47,198 nucleotides of DNA from a virus, in IMG/VR virus record IMGVR_UViG_3300024352_000038, positions 1 to 47,198 of that record. One strand, written 5' to 3'. Position 1 is the stretch's first letter. Every line of letters starts with the position of its first letter. The notes beneath the pieces are model-generated. The model saw only the letters and a list, made by a program, of their open reading frames with translations, was not told the DNA's origin and did no database searches. Shown piece after piece: positions 17,517 to 26,109 of this stretch. Both the position numbers and the translations under genes were made by a program.

Positions 17517-18037
17517 TACGAGTAGGCCCCATCCTTACCGGAGACGATAGCCGCGGTAGATGTATAGGTAACGTTTGGAGTTGTTCCACCATTGAAGATT
17601 GGTGTAGCGGTTACACGCAAACGGTTGTAGTTGTCCTGGACGTTATTGCTTGCATCAACAAAAGACTGAGGTACGACTACAGGAAGGAATGCCGTAACGC
17701 CGCCATCAGCAACACCGGATGCAACTGTCATTTTTAGTCCATCTGGAAGCTGTGCAAACGTACCAGTTGTTGCGGCTCCTAGCACCTGGCCTGGCGTAGA
17801 GCTAACAGTGAAGAAGTTAGTTCCATCATCAGATGCTTCTACACTAAAGATCCATGCAATACCAGTAGGAGTGCCGACTGTAGCTGTTGCATTCACGGTG
17901 AAACGAACAACCAACTCACGACGATGTCCCTGAATAAATGGGTCAATAGTCAGTGTGTTTGACGTTTGCTTCGTACCACCTGTTGCGGTAGCTCCTCCAG
18001 TAAATGCAGGAAATACAAGTAATCCATCTCTTGCCAT
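17516..18037 (-). CDS. Capsid-associated protein (decoration candidate), 173 aa
   Basis: A Thr/Ala/Val-rich beta protein immediately downstream of the major capsid gene, with its own Shine-Dalgarno site (GGAG). Segments such as AWIFSVEASDDGTNFFTV suggest a jelly-roll-like or fibronectin-like fold. Position suggests a head decoration or stabilising protein; no family is recognised. Confidence 0.65.
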   Translation of the reverse strand: MARDGLLVFPAFTGGATATGGTKQTSNTLTIDPFIQGHRRELVVRFTVNATATVGTPTGIAWIFSVEASDDGTNFFTVSSTPGQVLGAATTGTFAQLPDGLKMTVASGVADGGVTAFLPVVVPQSFVDASNNVQDNYNRLRVTATPIFNGGTTPNVTYTSTAAIVSGKDGAYS

Positions 18038-18047
18038 AATTTACTCC

Positions 18048-19070
18048 TTAAGCAATCTTGATGTTGAATACACGACCGATTGCGCGAGTATGTGGTACCC
18101 ACAAACCAACGCCCCAATCGAAGACGATATTGTGCAGGACACCGTTTTCTTTCGACAAACCAAGGTATGTCGGTTTAAACGGACCTGGCTGCCAACCTGT
18201 GCAGTAGCCATCACCGTAGCGGACTGCGAACAAAGACTGGAATCCACCTGCACCCGGTACACCTGCCGCGGTCTCAGATCCAAGGATATGAGTTACACCG
18301 TCGGAACGACGTCCAACGGAGCGAATCTTAGCACCCTTGTACATCTCAACAGGTCGGTCAAAGGAGTCCTTAGTGACATCAAATCCAGCACCGATACCCA
18401 TGGTACGGATACCGAATTCGATAGCACGCTTCAGAGCTTCTGAGACGTAGATTACAACACCATCACCATCAGGTGCGTTCATGTTGTCGAGAAGAGCCTG
18501 GAGACGCTCCATAAAGCGGTTTGTACCAGCTGTCGTCGTCAAGTCAGCGCCAGAGGCACCGTTACCGTTGATAGACATTTCGCCGGGGATGTCAAACTGC
18601 TCTGGGTTGGTAAGGCGGTAACGAAGACCAGGGAAGCAGTCAACGTCGTTGCCAGCGGCAGTGGACGTTGGGTCATTGTCTATGAATTTCTGGTTGAAAT
18701 CATAAGCGAGAGCTTCCATAAAATAGTTGATCTGCATCTGAACAGGATCAACGATGTTGTTTGGCTGATCAAGCAGCACATGGTCAACCTGAATCTTGTT
18801 ACGAATCAGGTACATGCTTTCTTCGTACTGCTTTGGCTTACCCTTACTAACAACAGGTTCTTCGTTTACCGTAGCCCAGTTAATGGTTGGAAAAGCGTTA
18901 GCCTGGTTGATCATACGTGTGCCAACCTGGCGGAGAGAAGGGTTGGTGACAAGCGGGATGTCTTTCAATGCATTCCATGTCTGGTGCAGAGATTTTGTGA
19001 TCTCTTTTACCAATGGGTCATTCGAGATAATCGCTTGATCGGCAAGTGTCAATGCATTTGCGTCTGGCAT
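18048..19070 (-). CDS. Major capsid protein, 340 aa
   Basis: Length, position between scaffold and adaptors, and features fit an HK97-fold-type capsid protein: an N-terminal helical arm (VKEITKSLHQTWNAL), an extended loop with the NWATVNEEP segment, a spine-helix region around AGTNRFMERLQALLDNM, and the beta end with RYGDGYCTGWQPG. A strong GAGG site precedes the ATG. The protein would form the shell around the scaffold encoded directly upstream. Confidence 0.8.
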   Translation of the reverse strand: MPDANALTLADQAIISNDPLVKEITKSLHQTWNALKDIPLVTNPSLRQVGTRMINQANAFPTINWATVNEEPVVSKGKPKQYEESMYLIRNKIQVDHVLLDQPNNIVDPVQMQINYFMEALAYDFNQKFIDNDPTSTAAGNDVDCFPGLRYRLTNPEQFDIPGEMSINGNGASGADLTTTAGTNRFMERLQALLDNMNAPDGDGVVIYVSEALKRAIEFGIRTMGIGAGFDVTKDSFDRPVEMYKGAKIRSVGRRSDGVTHILGSETAAGVPGAGGFQSLFAVRYGDGYCTGWQPGPFKPTYLGLSKENGVLHNIVFDWGVGLWVPHTRAIGRVFNIKIA

Positions 19071-19082
19071 TTCTTAATCCTC

Positions 19083-19967
19083 TTATAACGAATTTCGTCC
19101 TCGGTTGATACCAAGAAGATCAGACCATCCAGCACGTCTCTGTTGACCATTATTTACGGGAGCCATACGAGGCGAACCGCTTTGGCCAATAGGTTGTGGA
19201 GCGCGACGGCCCTGACTTACTTTTGCAGCAACCTCAGGTACGAGTGAAGAAACGATTGTGCGAACCTGTTCATGTACTGCCTCTACTGCTTGATATGGGT
19301 CATATCCAGCAGCAATGAGGTTGTCAACAAGCGCAGGTGCGCGCGCAGCCAACGGGAACTGTTCCAATGCAACATCTCTCTGTTGCATCATCATGTAGTT
19401 GTTGACTTCTTCCATCTGTCGTTCATACTGCATCTTGGAAAGCTGAGCTTCCATTTGCATCTGCGCAACATTTGGATCTAACCCTTGTTGGTCAACGAGG
19501 CCTTGGTAATACTGCCGGAGCTGTGCTTCCTCGGCTTTTGCTGCCTGTTCCGCTTGCGCGGCAAGCACTGCCTCAGCGTCTCCGTACCCCTGGCTTTCAA
19601 GCTGTTCAATAACTGAACTCCACTTGCTAAGCTTTGACTCAACATCTTGAAGCTGCCGTGCCTTCTCATTTACCTCACGAAACCTTTCGTAGGGTACAGC
19701 GCCCGGCTGCTCATCGGGTTCTTGTGGTGTTACGGTGCGATTAATACCTAAGACTTCATCAAGGATGTCGTCGTAGTTGTTATCCTCGTAGCCACCATCG
19801 TAATCTTGACTCGCAGCCTGACCATCATGCTCGCTTGTCGCCCATTGCGAGTTATCTCCGGGAGCGGCGTTCTCCTGGATAAAGTCCCGAACCGCGTTCA
19901 TCATTCCTGACTCGCCCGTCGCCGCTGCTGGTGAGTCAGCGGTACGTGTCACCATCTCTTCAGGCAT
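19083..19967 (-). CDS. Scaffolding protein, 294 aa
   Basis: Acidic N-terminal half followed by VPYERFREVNEKARQLQD (residues ~92-109) and a long Gln/Glu/Ala coiled coil to about residue 200, the typical layout of phage scaffold proteins including the characteristic VPYERFREVN-type element. The C-terminus is basic (RRAPQ, RRAGW, GRNSL), as expected for capsid binding. GGAG precedes the ATG. It sits between portal and capsid genes, the standard order. Confidence 0.85.
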   Translation of the reverse strand: MPEEMVTRTADSPAAATGESGMMNAVRDFIQENAAPGDNSQWATSEHDGQAASQDYDGGYEDNNYDDILDEVLGINRTVTPQEPDEQPGAVPYERFREVNEKARQLQDVESKLSKWSSVIEQLESQGYGDAEAVLAAQAEQAAKAEEAQLRQYYQGLVDQQGLDPNVAQMQMEAQLSKMQYERQMEEVNNYMMMQQRDVALEQFPLAARAPALVDNLIAAGYDPYQAVEAVHEQVRTIVSSLVPEVAAKVSQGRRAPQPIGQSGSPRMAPVNNGQQRRAGWSDLLGINRGRNSL

Positions 19968-19993
19968 ATATCAGTTACTCCTATCTTAGCACA

Positions 19994-22210
19994 TCAACTT
20001 TTTTGTTTTGGTACACGGGTACCCTGTTGCTGCGCTTCCCCTGCTCCTTTACCGGAGATTAGGTCCCTACTAACATCAGTGATGGCCTTAGCCGCATAGT
20101 TGTTAGTGTCGATCTTGGCTTGCTCTTGCATCTTCTGTACATCGAGCTGAGCCTTCGCTTGATCCTGTTGCATTTGCAATTGAGCCTTCATCTGCTCTGC
20201 CTCAGGATTGAATTTCTGTTGAGCGGCCATTTGAGCCTGTTGCATCTGCATCATCTGCTCCTGCATTGCCTGCTGTTTTTGAGCCTGGAATGCGAGATTC
20301 TGTAGGATGTCAGATGTTTCCGGCAGTTGTAGCATACGTACAACCATGGCGTTTGTCTCTGGGTCGTTTGGATCTCCGAATAGACCCATCTGCCGAAGCA
20401 TAACGACCTTCTGTAGTTTCTGGTCATCCGACTCGCGTTGCGAAGAACCAGGAATGTACACAACACGATACTGACCACCAGAACGGATTGAATCGTACGT
20501 GATGATCCCCTGTTGGATTTCATTGCGTGGGTTGATGTTGTCATCCACAGAACCGATGAACGGCGCGACAGCGAACTGCTCTACTAGTGCGATCTCCCAC
20601 TCTTTGATAGTGGCGATACTGCGTTCGATATCAGCTCGAATATAACTGTGCTGAGTGTTATCTGCACGCTGTAGCAACTTCACCGCTTCAGCAGGTGTTC
20701 CGGCCTGGGCCTGACCCTGACTAACATCATGAAGACCAGCAATGTCCATCATGTCCTTTTCAAAAGACTGAAGCATTGGGAAGATCTCATTGGAAATGCC
20801 AGGCGCTCGTTGGATTACAGGAGGCTGAGAACCGCGGTTATAGTAAACCTTACGGTAGATACGAGCCTTATCATCGATGTCATCACTTGACTGTTGGAAG
20901 GCATCGGCGCCAATGTTAGCTCCGCGCTCTACCATGATGTAGTCTTTGTTCTGCTCGAACTGTTCGATCATGCGGCTATAAACACGGTTGTATCCAAGCT
21001 GCAATGGGCAAAGGTCGAACGCCAGGCTATGACCATACGGCGTGCCTGATCGTGGCTGCCAGCGCAGAGGGATAAACGGAAACTTATCCTTCTTGTTGTA
21101 TGGCCAATCGCCGGCGTACAACAACGCAGTGTTTGTACTTACGATGTAACGCCCATTAGGGTAAACCGCAGTGGGCTTTTCCCAGTATTCGTAGACAATA
21201 GCACTTGCCTTCTTAATGTCTACGTTATTAAGTCTTGCAGTAGACGGCTGTACCCATCCAGTTCCACTTGCATTAGCGCCTTCAAGGTAAGCATCCACAT
21301 AACCAGCGTTCTGACCAGTGACTGCGTCAGGCTCGACAAGCTTACCAGCATCACCGTAGTTGTCAACGAACCACGAAAGCGGTTTGATTGATGCATGAAT
21401 TATGTAACGAACATCCTCGTCACGTTGGGCTTTTGGATCAAGAAATACATTGAAACATGGGACGATTTCTTCATCCACATCACCAAGCGGTAGTTCTTTG
21501 TAACCGGTAATCTCACCGCTGTCCAAGTCTCGCATTGGAATTACAACCGGCGACTTAGCATTCCAACTGACCTTGACAAAGCTGGTACCAGTGATACACG
21601 CCCAACGGACGCGCTCTTTTGTCTGGGTTTCGCGTGAGAACTTACGTGTGTAATGGCCTGCGATAAAGTTTGCTTCATCGGCTGCTTGTTGATCCTTAGG
21701 ATTGTAAGACAATGGAACAGCGCGACAGTCTGGCGCGACCTGTGTCAGTTTTCCTACTACACCGTCAATCAATGGCCGAATCTTATTGACCGTCATGTAA
21801 CGATGAGGTGGATCTCTGTCGCTCTGAAGTGTAACCAGGTTACGTGTTTGACTGTTGATGCGAAACCACTGACGGCCTTCGAAGAATGCCAAAGCCTGCG
21901 CCCATTCGATTTCCATCTCCTGGCGCGCGCGATACGCTTCATCAAACTGATTACGTACGTACCCGGTGACTTTCTTGGCTTCTTCGGGTTGTTCCTTTGG
22001 ATCAACTGACCATTGGTTTGGCTCGATGTCGATACCAAGGATGTCTTCATCTTCTACATCCGTAGACTTTACTTCAAAGCTACCACGCATACCTGTCGCC
22101 TCTGGGCGTTGCAGGGCAGCCATCTGTGGCGGCTTGCGTAACTTAGCTGTGATATTAGCCAACATCTGTGGGAACAGACTGTTGGGTATCTTTGGCTGCT
22201 TTGGTTCCAT
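19994..22210 (-). CDS. Portal protein, 738 aa
   Basis: Hallmarks of the large P22-type portal family: YRARQEMEIEWAQALAFFEGRQW near residue 90, NKIRPLIDGVVGKLTQ and GTSFVKVSWN in the clip/wing part, and FIPLRWQPRSGTPYG in the core. The C-terminal ~130 residues are a Gln/Met/Ala coiled coil that would form the barrel. Length is at the upper end for portals, as in P22-like phages. The start overlaps the stop of a 47-aa gene (TGATG). Confidence 0.88.
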   Translation of the reverse strand: MEPKQPKIPNSLFPQMLANITAKLRKPPQMAALQRPEATGMRGSFEVKSTDVEDEDILGIDIEPNQWSVDPKEQPEEAKKVTGYVRNQFDEAYRARQEMEIEWAQALAFFEGRQWFRINSQTRNLVTLQSDRDPPHRYMTVNKIRPLIDGVVGKLTQVAPDCRAVPLSYNPKDQQAADEANFIAGHYTRKFSRETQTKERVRWACITGTSFVKVSWNAKSPVVIPMRDLDSGEITGYKELPLGDVDEEIVPCFNVFLDPKAQRDEDVRYIIHASIKPLSWFVDNYGDAGKLVEPDAVTGQNAGYVDAYLEGANASGTGWVQPSTARLNNVDIKKASAIVYEYWEKPTAVYPNGRYIVSTNTALLYAGDWPYNKKDKFPFIPLRWQPRSGTPYGHSLAFDLCPLQLGYNRVYSRMIEQFEQNKDYIMVERGANIGADAFQQSSDDIDDKARIYRKVYYNRGSQPPVIQRAPGISNEIFPMLQSFEKDMMDIAGLHDVSQGQAQAGTPAEAVKLLQRADNTQHSYIRADIERSIATIKEWEIALVEQFAVAPFIGSVDDNINPRNEIQQGIITYDSIRSGGQYRVVYIPGSSQRESDDQKLQKVVMLRQMGLFGDPNDPETNAMVVRMLQLPETSDILQNLAFQAQKQQAMQEQMMQMQQAQMAAQQKFNPEAEQMKAQLQMQQDQAKAQLDVQKMQEQAKIDTNNYAAKAITDVSRDLISGKGAGEAQQQGTRVPKQKS

Positions 22211-22353
22211 CAGATGTAGTGATCCTTAGTGCGCTGGTATTCAACATGAACTTCTTGGCGCTTACGAATTGTATTCAACTCACGCCAAGTAAGTCCAGTA
22301 AAAATAGCCGTAATTAACATCAATATACTTTGGATGATATCAAACAGCGTCAT
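22210..22353 (-). CDS. 47-aa single-span membrane protein between terminase and portal
   Basis: This short gene starts in an ATGA overlap with the terminase stop and ends in a TGATG overlap with the portal start, so it cannot be skipped without breaking the coupling chain. The product begins MTLFDIIQSILMLITAIFTG, a hydrophobic span (about residues 5-21), followed by a charged helix rich in Arg, Lys and Glu. A spanin-like, anti-defence or assembly role is possible; no family is recognised. Confidence 0.75.
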   Translation of the reverse strand: MTLFDIIQSILMLITAIFTGLTWRELNTIRKRQEVHVEYQRTKDHYI

Positions 22354-24071
22354 ATGTACTGGTCCTCGTTATTGTCTTGCATCCACACTGGCTTCCACGG
22401 AGTCTTTCCCTGAGTCTCCGGACATGTCACTGGGTATTCACGCCACATAACACCGTAACGACATGAGTCTAGTGCGTGGTCAGATTTGGTACCACTGTCG
22501 AGGTCTTCTGGATCTTTCGGGTCCGCCATAGCAGCAGTTAATTCACGTATCAAATTAGGGCATGCTCTACGTACAATTCTAAACCTGGGTTGATGCTGGC
22601 CATCCTTGACGCGCACGGATGCTAACCATTCCTTAAGTCGCCGCCAACCAGCTTTACGATCTTTAACCGCAGCAACAGCTGGAAGTCCACGTCGCCACCA
22701 AACCTCAACAGGATATTCACCGATACGTTGTTCGTGATTCTTCGGAGGGAATGTGTTTGCCCAGTCAAAAGCAATAGCCTCGAGTTTTGTCAGCCAAGGC
22801 CCATCGGGTTTGTCTTTATTGACAGGGGCTGCATACCCGCGTTCTTTCAGTAACTGAAGCGTATCTTCTGCTTGTTTAGAACTGACACGGCCGGCTTCGT
22901 ATATCTCACCGATTACGTAAATGTCTTCATTCTCATCCGACGCGTACAATAGCGTTGCTGCCGGCGCCCCAGTACCAAAGTCATGTGATGCCCAAACACG
23001 CCACCATGGTTGCACTTGAACATGATCGATTACATGCCACGGTTTCCCAGTCGTATCGTACTCTTGGAACTCAGGGAAGAACCGACCACCGACGCCGACT
23101 TCATGTTGACACTCACGTAGGAATGAGATGATGCCATAGTCGTCGATCTCTCTTTGGCACACTTCAATACTTTTGTGAGACCAAGTATTTGTGCCACCAG
23201 TAATCCGGTATCCGGTTCGACCATCCTCGCGCTCGAAAGGTTCGTAGGTAAGTCCTTTGATCGCAGGCACAATAGGTGACTGCACGCGATATTGAAGCAT
23301 GTCTAGTTCACCAGACAACACCTGTGCCATAACACTATTGGCATGGATTTTGTTCTGCACAAATACGATTGCGCAGTCCGTACTTTTAGCTGGCAAGATA
23401 GTCTGAGTTATCGTAGCAATCTTCTTATCGACACGATTAACAGAGTCATCAAGTTCATCAATGTCGTCAAGAATGATGAAATCAGGACGCAGGTGATCGA
23501 GCTTGACACCGCGAGCGCCAGTATCCAACCCAAACGCCAACACGTTAAATCCGTTAGCGGTCCGAAGTTTCGAAGCGTTCCATCCCTTTGAAAAACCATA
23601 TTTATTAAGCGCCCTTTCAATCCCACAACGCTCCATTGTGTGTCCAATATCCGATACGTGACGGTCGGCAGCCTCCTGTGTAGAACAGACGTACAAGAGA
23701 AATCGTCTGGTGCCTTTTACTGCGATGCGAGCAGCAATATGCTCCATGGTGGTGGACTTACCACCACCACGAAACCAGCACTCGATCAATGCTGGCGGAG
23801 CGACCCCAGGCTCTATTGACTCAGCCCATTCCCACGCGCGCTTGTGATGCTCACCAAGTGACGACGACATAGCATGCGGTGCATATGTTCTCAACCATGT
23901 GTTGTAATCCAATTTAGATCCATCTATTGCGAATGCTCGCCCACTGTCGTAATCACCAGTCTTAATGACATCAGATATCTGCGCGTCTAACGCTTCCAGT
24001 AGTGCTACTGATAGCGGTTTATCACTGCGCGTAAATTGCTTAAACTCCTTAGGTACTTTCTGGTATGCCAT
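22350..24071 (-). CDS. terL: Terminase large subunit, 573 aa
   Basis: ATP-driven DNA packaging motor and nuclease. A P-loop (RGGGKST, residues 101-107) and Walker B (FIILDD, 198-203) mark the ATPase. The RNase H-like nuclease follows, with candidate metal ligands D364 (SHDFG), D436 (FDWAN) and the DHALD motif (531-535). The gene overlaps the small-subunit candidate by 23 bases and runs into the 47-aa membrane gene by ATGA. Length and motif order are normal. Confidence 0.92.
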   Translation of the reverse strand: MAYQKVPKEFKQFTRSDKPLSVALLEALDAQISDVIKTGDYDSGRAFAIDGSKLDYNTWLRTYAPHAMSSSLGEHHKRAWEWAESIEPGVAPPALIECWFRGGGKSTTMEHIAARIAVKGTRRFLLYVCSTQEAADRHVSDIGHTMERCGIERALNKYGFSKGWNASKLRTANGFNVLAFGLDTGARGVKLDHLRPDFIILDDIDELDDSVNRVDKKIATITQTILPAKSTDCAIVFVQNKIHANSVMAQVLSGELDMLQYRVQSPIVPAIKGLTYEPFEREDGRTGYRITGGTNTWSHKSIEVCQREIDDYGIISFLRECQHEVGVGGRFFPEFQEYDTTGKPWHVIDHVQVQPWWRVWASHDFGTGAPAATLLYASDENEDIYVIGEIYEAGRVSSKQAEDTLQLLKERGYAAPVNKDKPDGPWLTKLEAIAFDWANTFPPKNHEQRIGEYPVEVWWRRGLPAVAAVKDRKAGWRRLKEWLASVRVKDGQHQPRFRIVRRACPNLIRELTAAMADPKDPEDLDSGTKSDHALDSCRYGVMWREYPVTCPETQGKTPWKPVWMQDNNEDQYI

Positions 24072-24840
24072 TTGTTTCTACTACTTCCGCTTCCTGTACA
24101 TCGTCATCGCTAGATGTATACATTCGTATGAGCTTACCGACGCCACTACGTATTGCAATGAGTGTCTCCTGATCTCGTATCGTCTGCTTCATAAGCTCTA
24201 CGATCTGCATAACAAGCATAAGTGCTTGGTCTGCTTCAATTGTATACGCTCTCGTCTGCATCATTCGTTGCTCTGCTTCGACAAGTTCCGCCCGACGTTC
24301 AATTAGATCCAATACGTCTTTACTAGCATCGTACTCGTTCATGCGTTCGTTCAGAAGATCGCCTATCTGTTCGAATGCATCAATGAAGTCAGGAGAACCA
24401 AGCTTTGATTTAGCCAGATGATATGCAGACTCAATCTTTCTATATTGCTCTAATCCAACGCCTTCAGCTGCGGCCTCTGCCCTGACGTCAACTAGTGCAG
24501 TTACGTAAGCAGTATCATCACGTAAACTAAACAAGTCTGGGTCGTCACGATAGTTATCAACTTTCGCTAGTAGTTCTGTGCCGACGCGCTTAAACCTACT
24601 GCGCTCTTTCTGAAATAAGTGTTGTAGGTACTGTGGTTTTTCTGATTTCTTAAGATGTGTTGATCCATGATGCGCGCAATACTCTTTACCTTTTAAGGCT
24701 GGGTTTTTGCATTGTCGGTTTACGTCACCATCACGAATGATAGCGCTGCAACACTTTGCGTAACCGCTACCAGATCTCCTGTATAAGCCGTCATCTTTCT
24801 CGATGAAAAATGGATCGTCAACACCTTTTGAGTCGAACAT
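24049..24840 (-). CDS. Terminase small subunit candidate with zinc-knuckle-like N-terminus, 263 aa
   Basis: The start is placed at MFDSK (24840). Residues ~28-60 contain a Cys/His cluster (CCSA...QCKNPALKGKEYCAHHG), a pattern seen at the start of some small terminase and DNA-binding phage proteins. The rest is helical and charged, with an acidic end. It lies directly upstream of the large terminase, the usual slot. No Shine-Dalgarno site is seen: TATACT lies seven bases before the ATG, and the ATG forms part of a 14-bp palindrome. Confidence 0.65.
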   Translation of the reverse strand: MFDSKGVDDPFFIEKDDGLYRRSGSGYAKCCSAIIRDGDVNRQCKNPALKGKEYCAHHGSTHLKKSEKPQYLQHLFQKERSRFKRVGTELLAKVDNYRDDPDLFSLRDDTAYVTALVDVRAEAAAEGVGLEQYRKIESAYHLAKSKLGSPDFIDAFEQIGDLLNERMNEYDASKDVLDLIERRAELVEAEQRMMQTRAYTIEADQALMLVMQIVELMKQTIRDQETLIAIRSGVGKLIRMYTSSDDDVQEAEVVETNGIPEST

Positions 24841-24861
24841 ACTTGCAAGTATACTGGACCG
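24839..24861. promoter_or_regulatory. Divergent promoter with shared palindromic -10
   Basis: Only 21 bases separate the start codons of the terminase operon (minus) and the DUF3310 gene (plus). They contain the palindrome ATACTTGCAAGTAT (24839-24852), two inverted copies of GCAAGTAT, overlapping the palindrome AGTATACT (24848-24855), which reads TATACT on both strands. TATACT is 6 bases from the plus ATG and 7 from the minus ATG. Neither gene has a Shine-Dalgarno site, so both mRNAs are predicted to be leaderless. Confidence 0.6.
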
Positions 24862-25119
24862 ATGAGTAAAACAGCACCAGACCACTATCGGCAAACATCT
24901 ATCGACACATGTACAGTTGCAGACGCGTGGGACCTTAGTCGATGGCTAACGATGTCACTCAAGTACATTCAGCGAGCCGGCAAGAAAAGCCAAGAGTCTA
25001 AGATGGATGACATACGAAAAGCAGTGTGGTATCTCGTATACGACGTTACAAAAGACCACACTGCTGCTGATGAAGTTTTAAAGGTTTTTCTTGAGCGCTC
25101 TAACAACTCTCTTAAATGA
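24862..25119 (+). CDS. DUF3310-family protein, 85 aa
   Basis: It carries the DUF3310 pattern: HYRQTSIDTCTVADAW at the N-terminus, then a helix with LKYIQRAGKK and a charged DDIRKAVWYL helix. The family is widespread in phages, often near nucleotide metabolism genes; its activity is not established here. It is a lone plus-strand gene and its last 42 bases overlap the end of the convergent minus-strand gene at 25078. Confidence 0.8.
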   Translation: MSKTAPDHYRQTSIDTCTVADAWDLSRWLTMSLKYIQRAGKKSQESKMDDIRKAVWYLVYDVTKDHTAADEVLKVFLERSNNSLK

Positions 25120-26109
25120 GTTAGGTTTACCTGTTGATGCAGCAGCTTTACCGTAAACAGCGTTGCGTGCTGCGTTAAGACCACCAGGCGTTTGCGCGAA
25201 TCGATTAGGAATACGCTGAGTCAAAGTGTTACCTCTGCCTCTAGCTGCTGACATAGCCATCAAGTCACGTACGCTGTCAAGCTGACTATACGAAGGCGCC
25301 ATTTGTGGCATACCCGTGTATCGGTCTGCACCTAACTGCATCCCACGTTCTTCATCGGTACGCTGAGATTTTAGTAACGGCATCGTAATCCTTGGTTGAT
25401 CAAGTTCATCAGGATTACTTAATACACGCTTCCAATCTTGAAGTTTGCCAGCATTGAAGTTAGGCTTCTTTTCAATAAAAGCCTCATTCATAAAAGATTT
25501 GATATCCATAGATGGATCATTATAAATAGCTTGGTAAATCGTGTTTAAGGTATCCCTATCTACAACTCCATCACCAATACGCAGTTTTTTCATTGGCTGC
25601 ATTATGTTGTGGAGTTTTTCAAATTCTGGGTCCCACTGTTGACCACGTTGTTGGTATTCCTTTTGCCATTTACTTAAAGGCTCAATGATACCGAACATCA
25701 TTTGTTCATATTCACGACTGAAGCCAGCAGGGCGTGGATTAAGTATTTCACCTGCGACTATCTGTGCTACTGGACCAATGCGACCAAGTTGGTTACCTGC
25801 CAATTTAGCGGTATCACCAACGACCTTACCTGCGTTTCGAACTGTCTGAACAAGACCGCGTGATCGAGCCATCTTTGGCAAAATATCGGCGGCAGTCTTT
25901 GCATACTTACCGCCAGTTATTCCGCGCAGTAATGCCTTACCACCCTCAATACCACCTTGCGTAAGTGCGGCACCAAGACCAGCACCAAACATACCCGGGT
26001 TCGTACCTTGAAGAAAACCTTTTACATCGTCGCGTGCATCTTCGTAGGCTCCCTGAGCAATTTGCCCAGGGATACCTAGAAGATCACTAAGTACGTTACC
26101 TTGAGGCAC
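25078..26109 (-). CDS. Hypothetical virion-module protein, 343 aa
   Basis: The start is a GTG (26109) with GGAGAAGG upstream, overlapping the preceding gene by 14 bases. The N-terminal ~130 residues are Gly/Ala-rich and basic (GGKYAKTAADILPKMARSR); a Gln/Trp/Lys-rich helical part (SKWQKEYQQRGQQWD) follows, and the C-terminus is strongly basic (KRVVRALKKNL). No family is recognised. Its place beside two basic paralogues suggests a DNA-associated internal or packaging-related protein. Confidence 0.8.
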   Translation of the reverse strand: MPQGNVLSDLLGIPGQIAQGAYEDARDDVKGFLQGTNPGMFGAGLGAALTQGGIEGGKALLRGITGGKYAKTAADILPKMARSRGLVQTVRNAGKVVGDTAKLAGNQLGRIGPVAQIVAGEILNPRPAGFSREYEQMMFGIIEPLSKWQKEYQQRGQQWDPEFEKLHNIMQPMKKLRIGDGVVDRDTLNTIYQAIYNDPSMDIKSFMNEAFIEKKPNFNAGKLQDWKRVLSNPDELDQPRITMPLLKSQRTDEERGMQLGADRYTGMPQMAPSYSQLDSVRDLMAMSAARGRGNTLTQRIPNRFAQTPGGLNAARNAVYGKAAASTGKPNSFKRVVRALKKNL

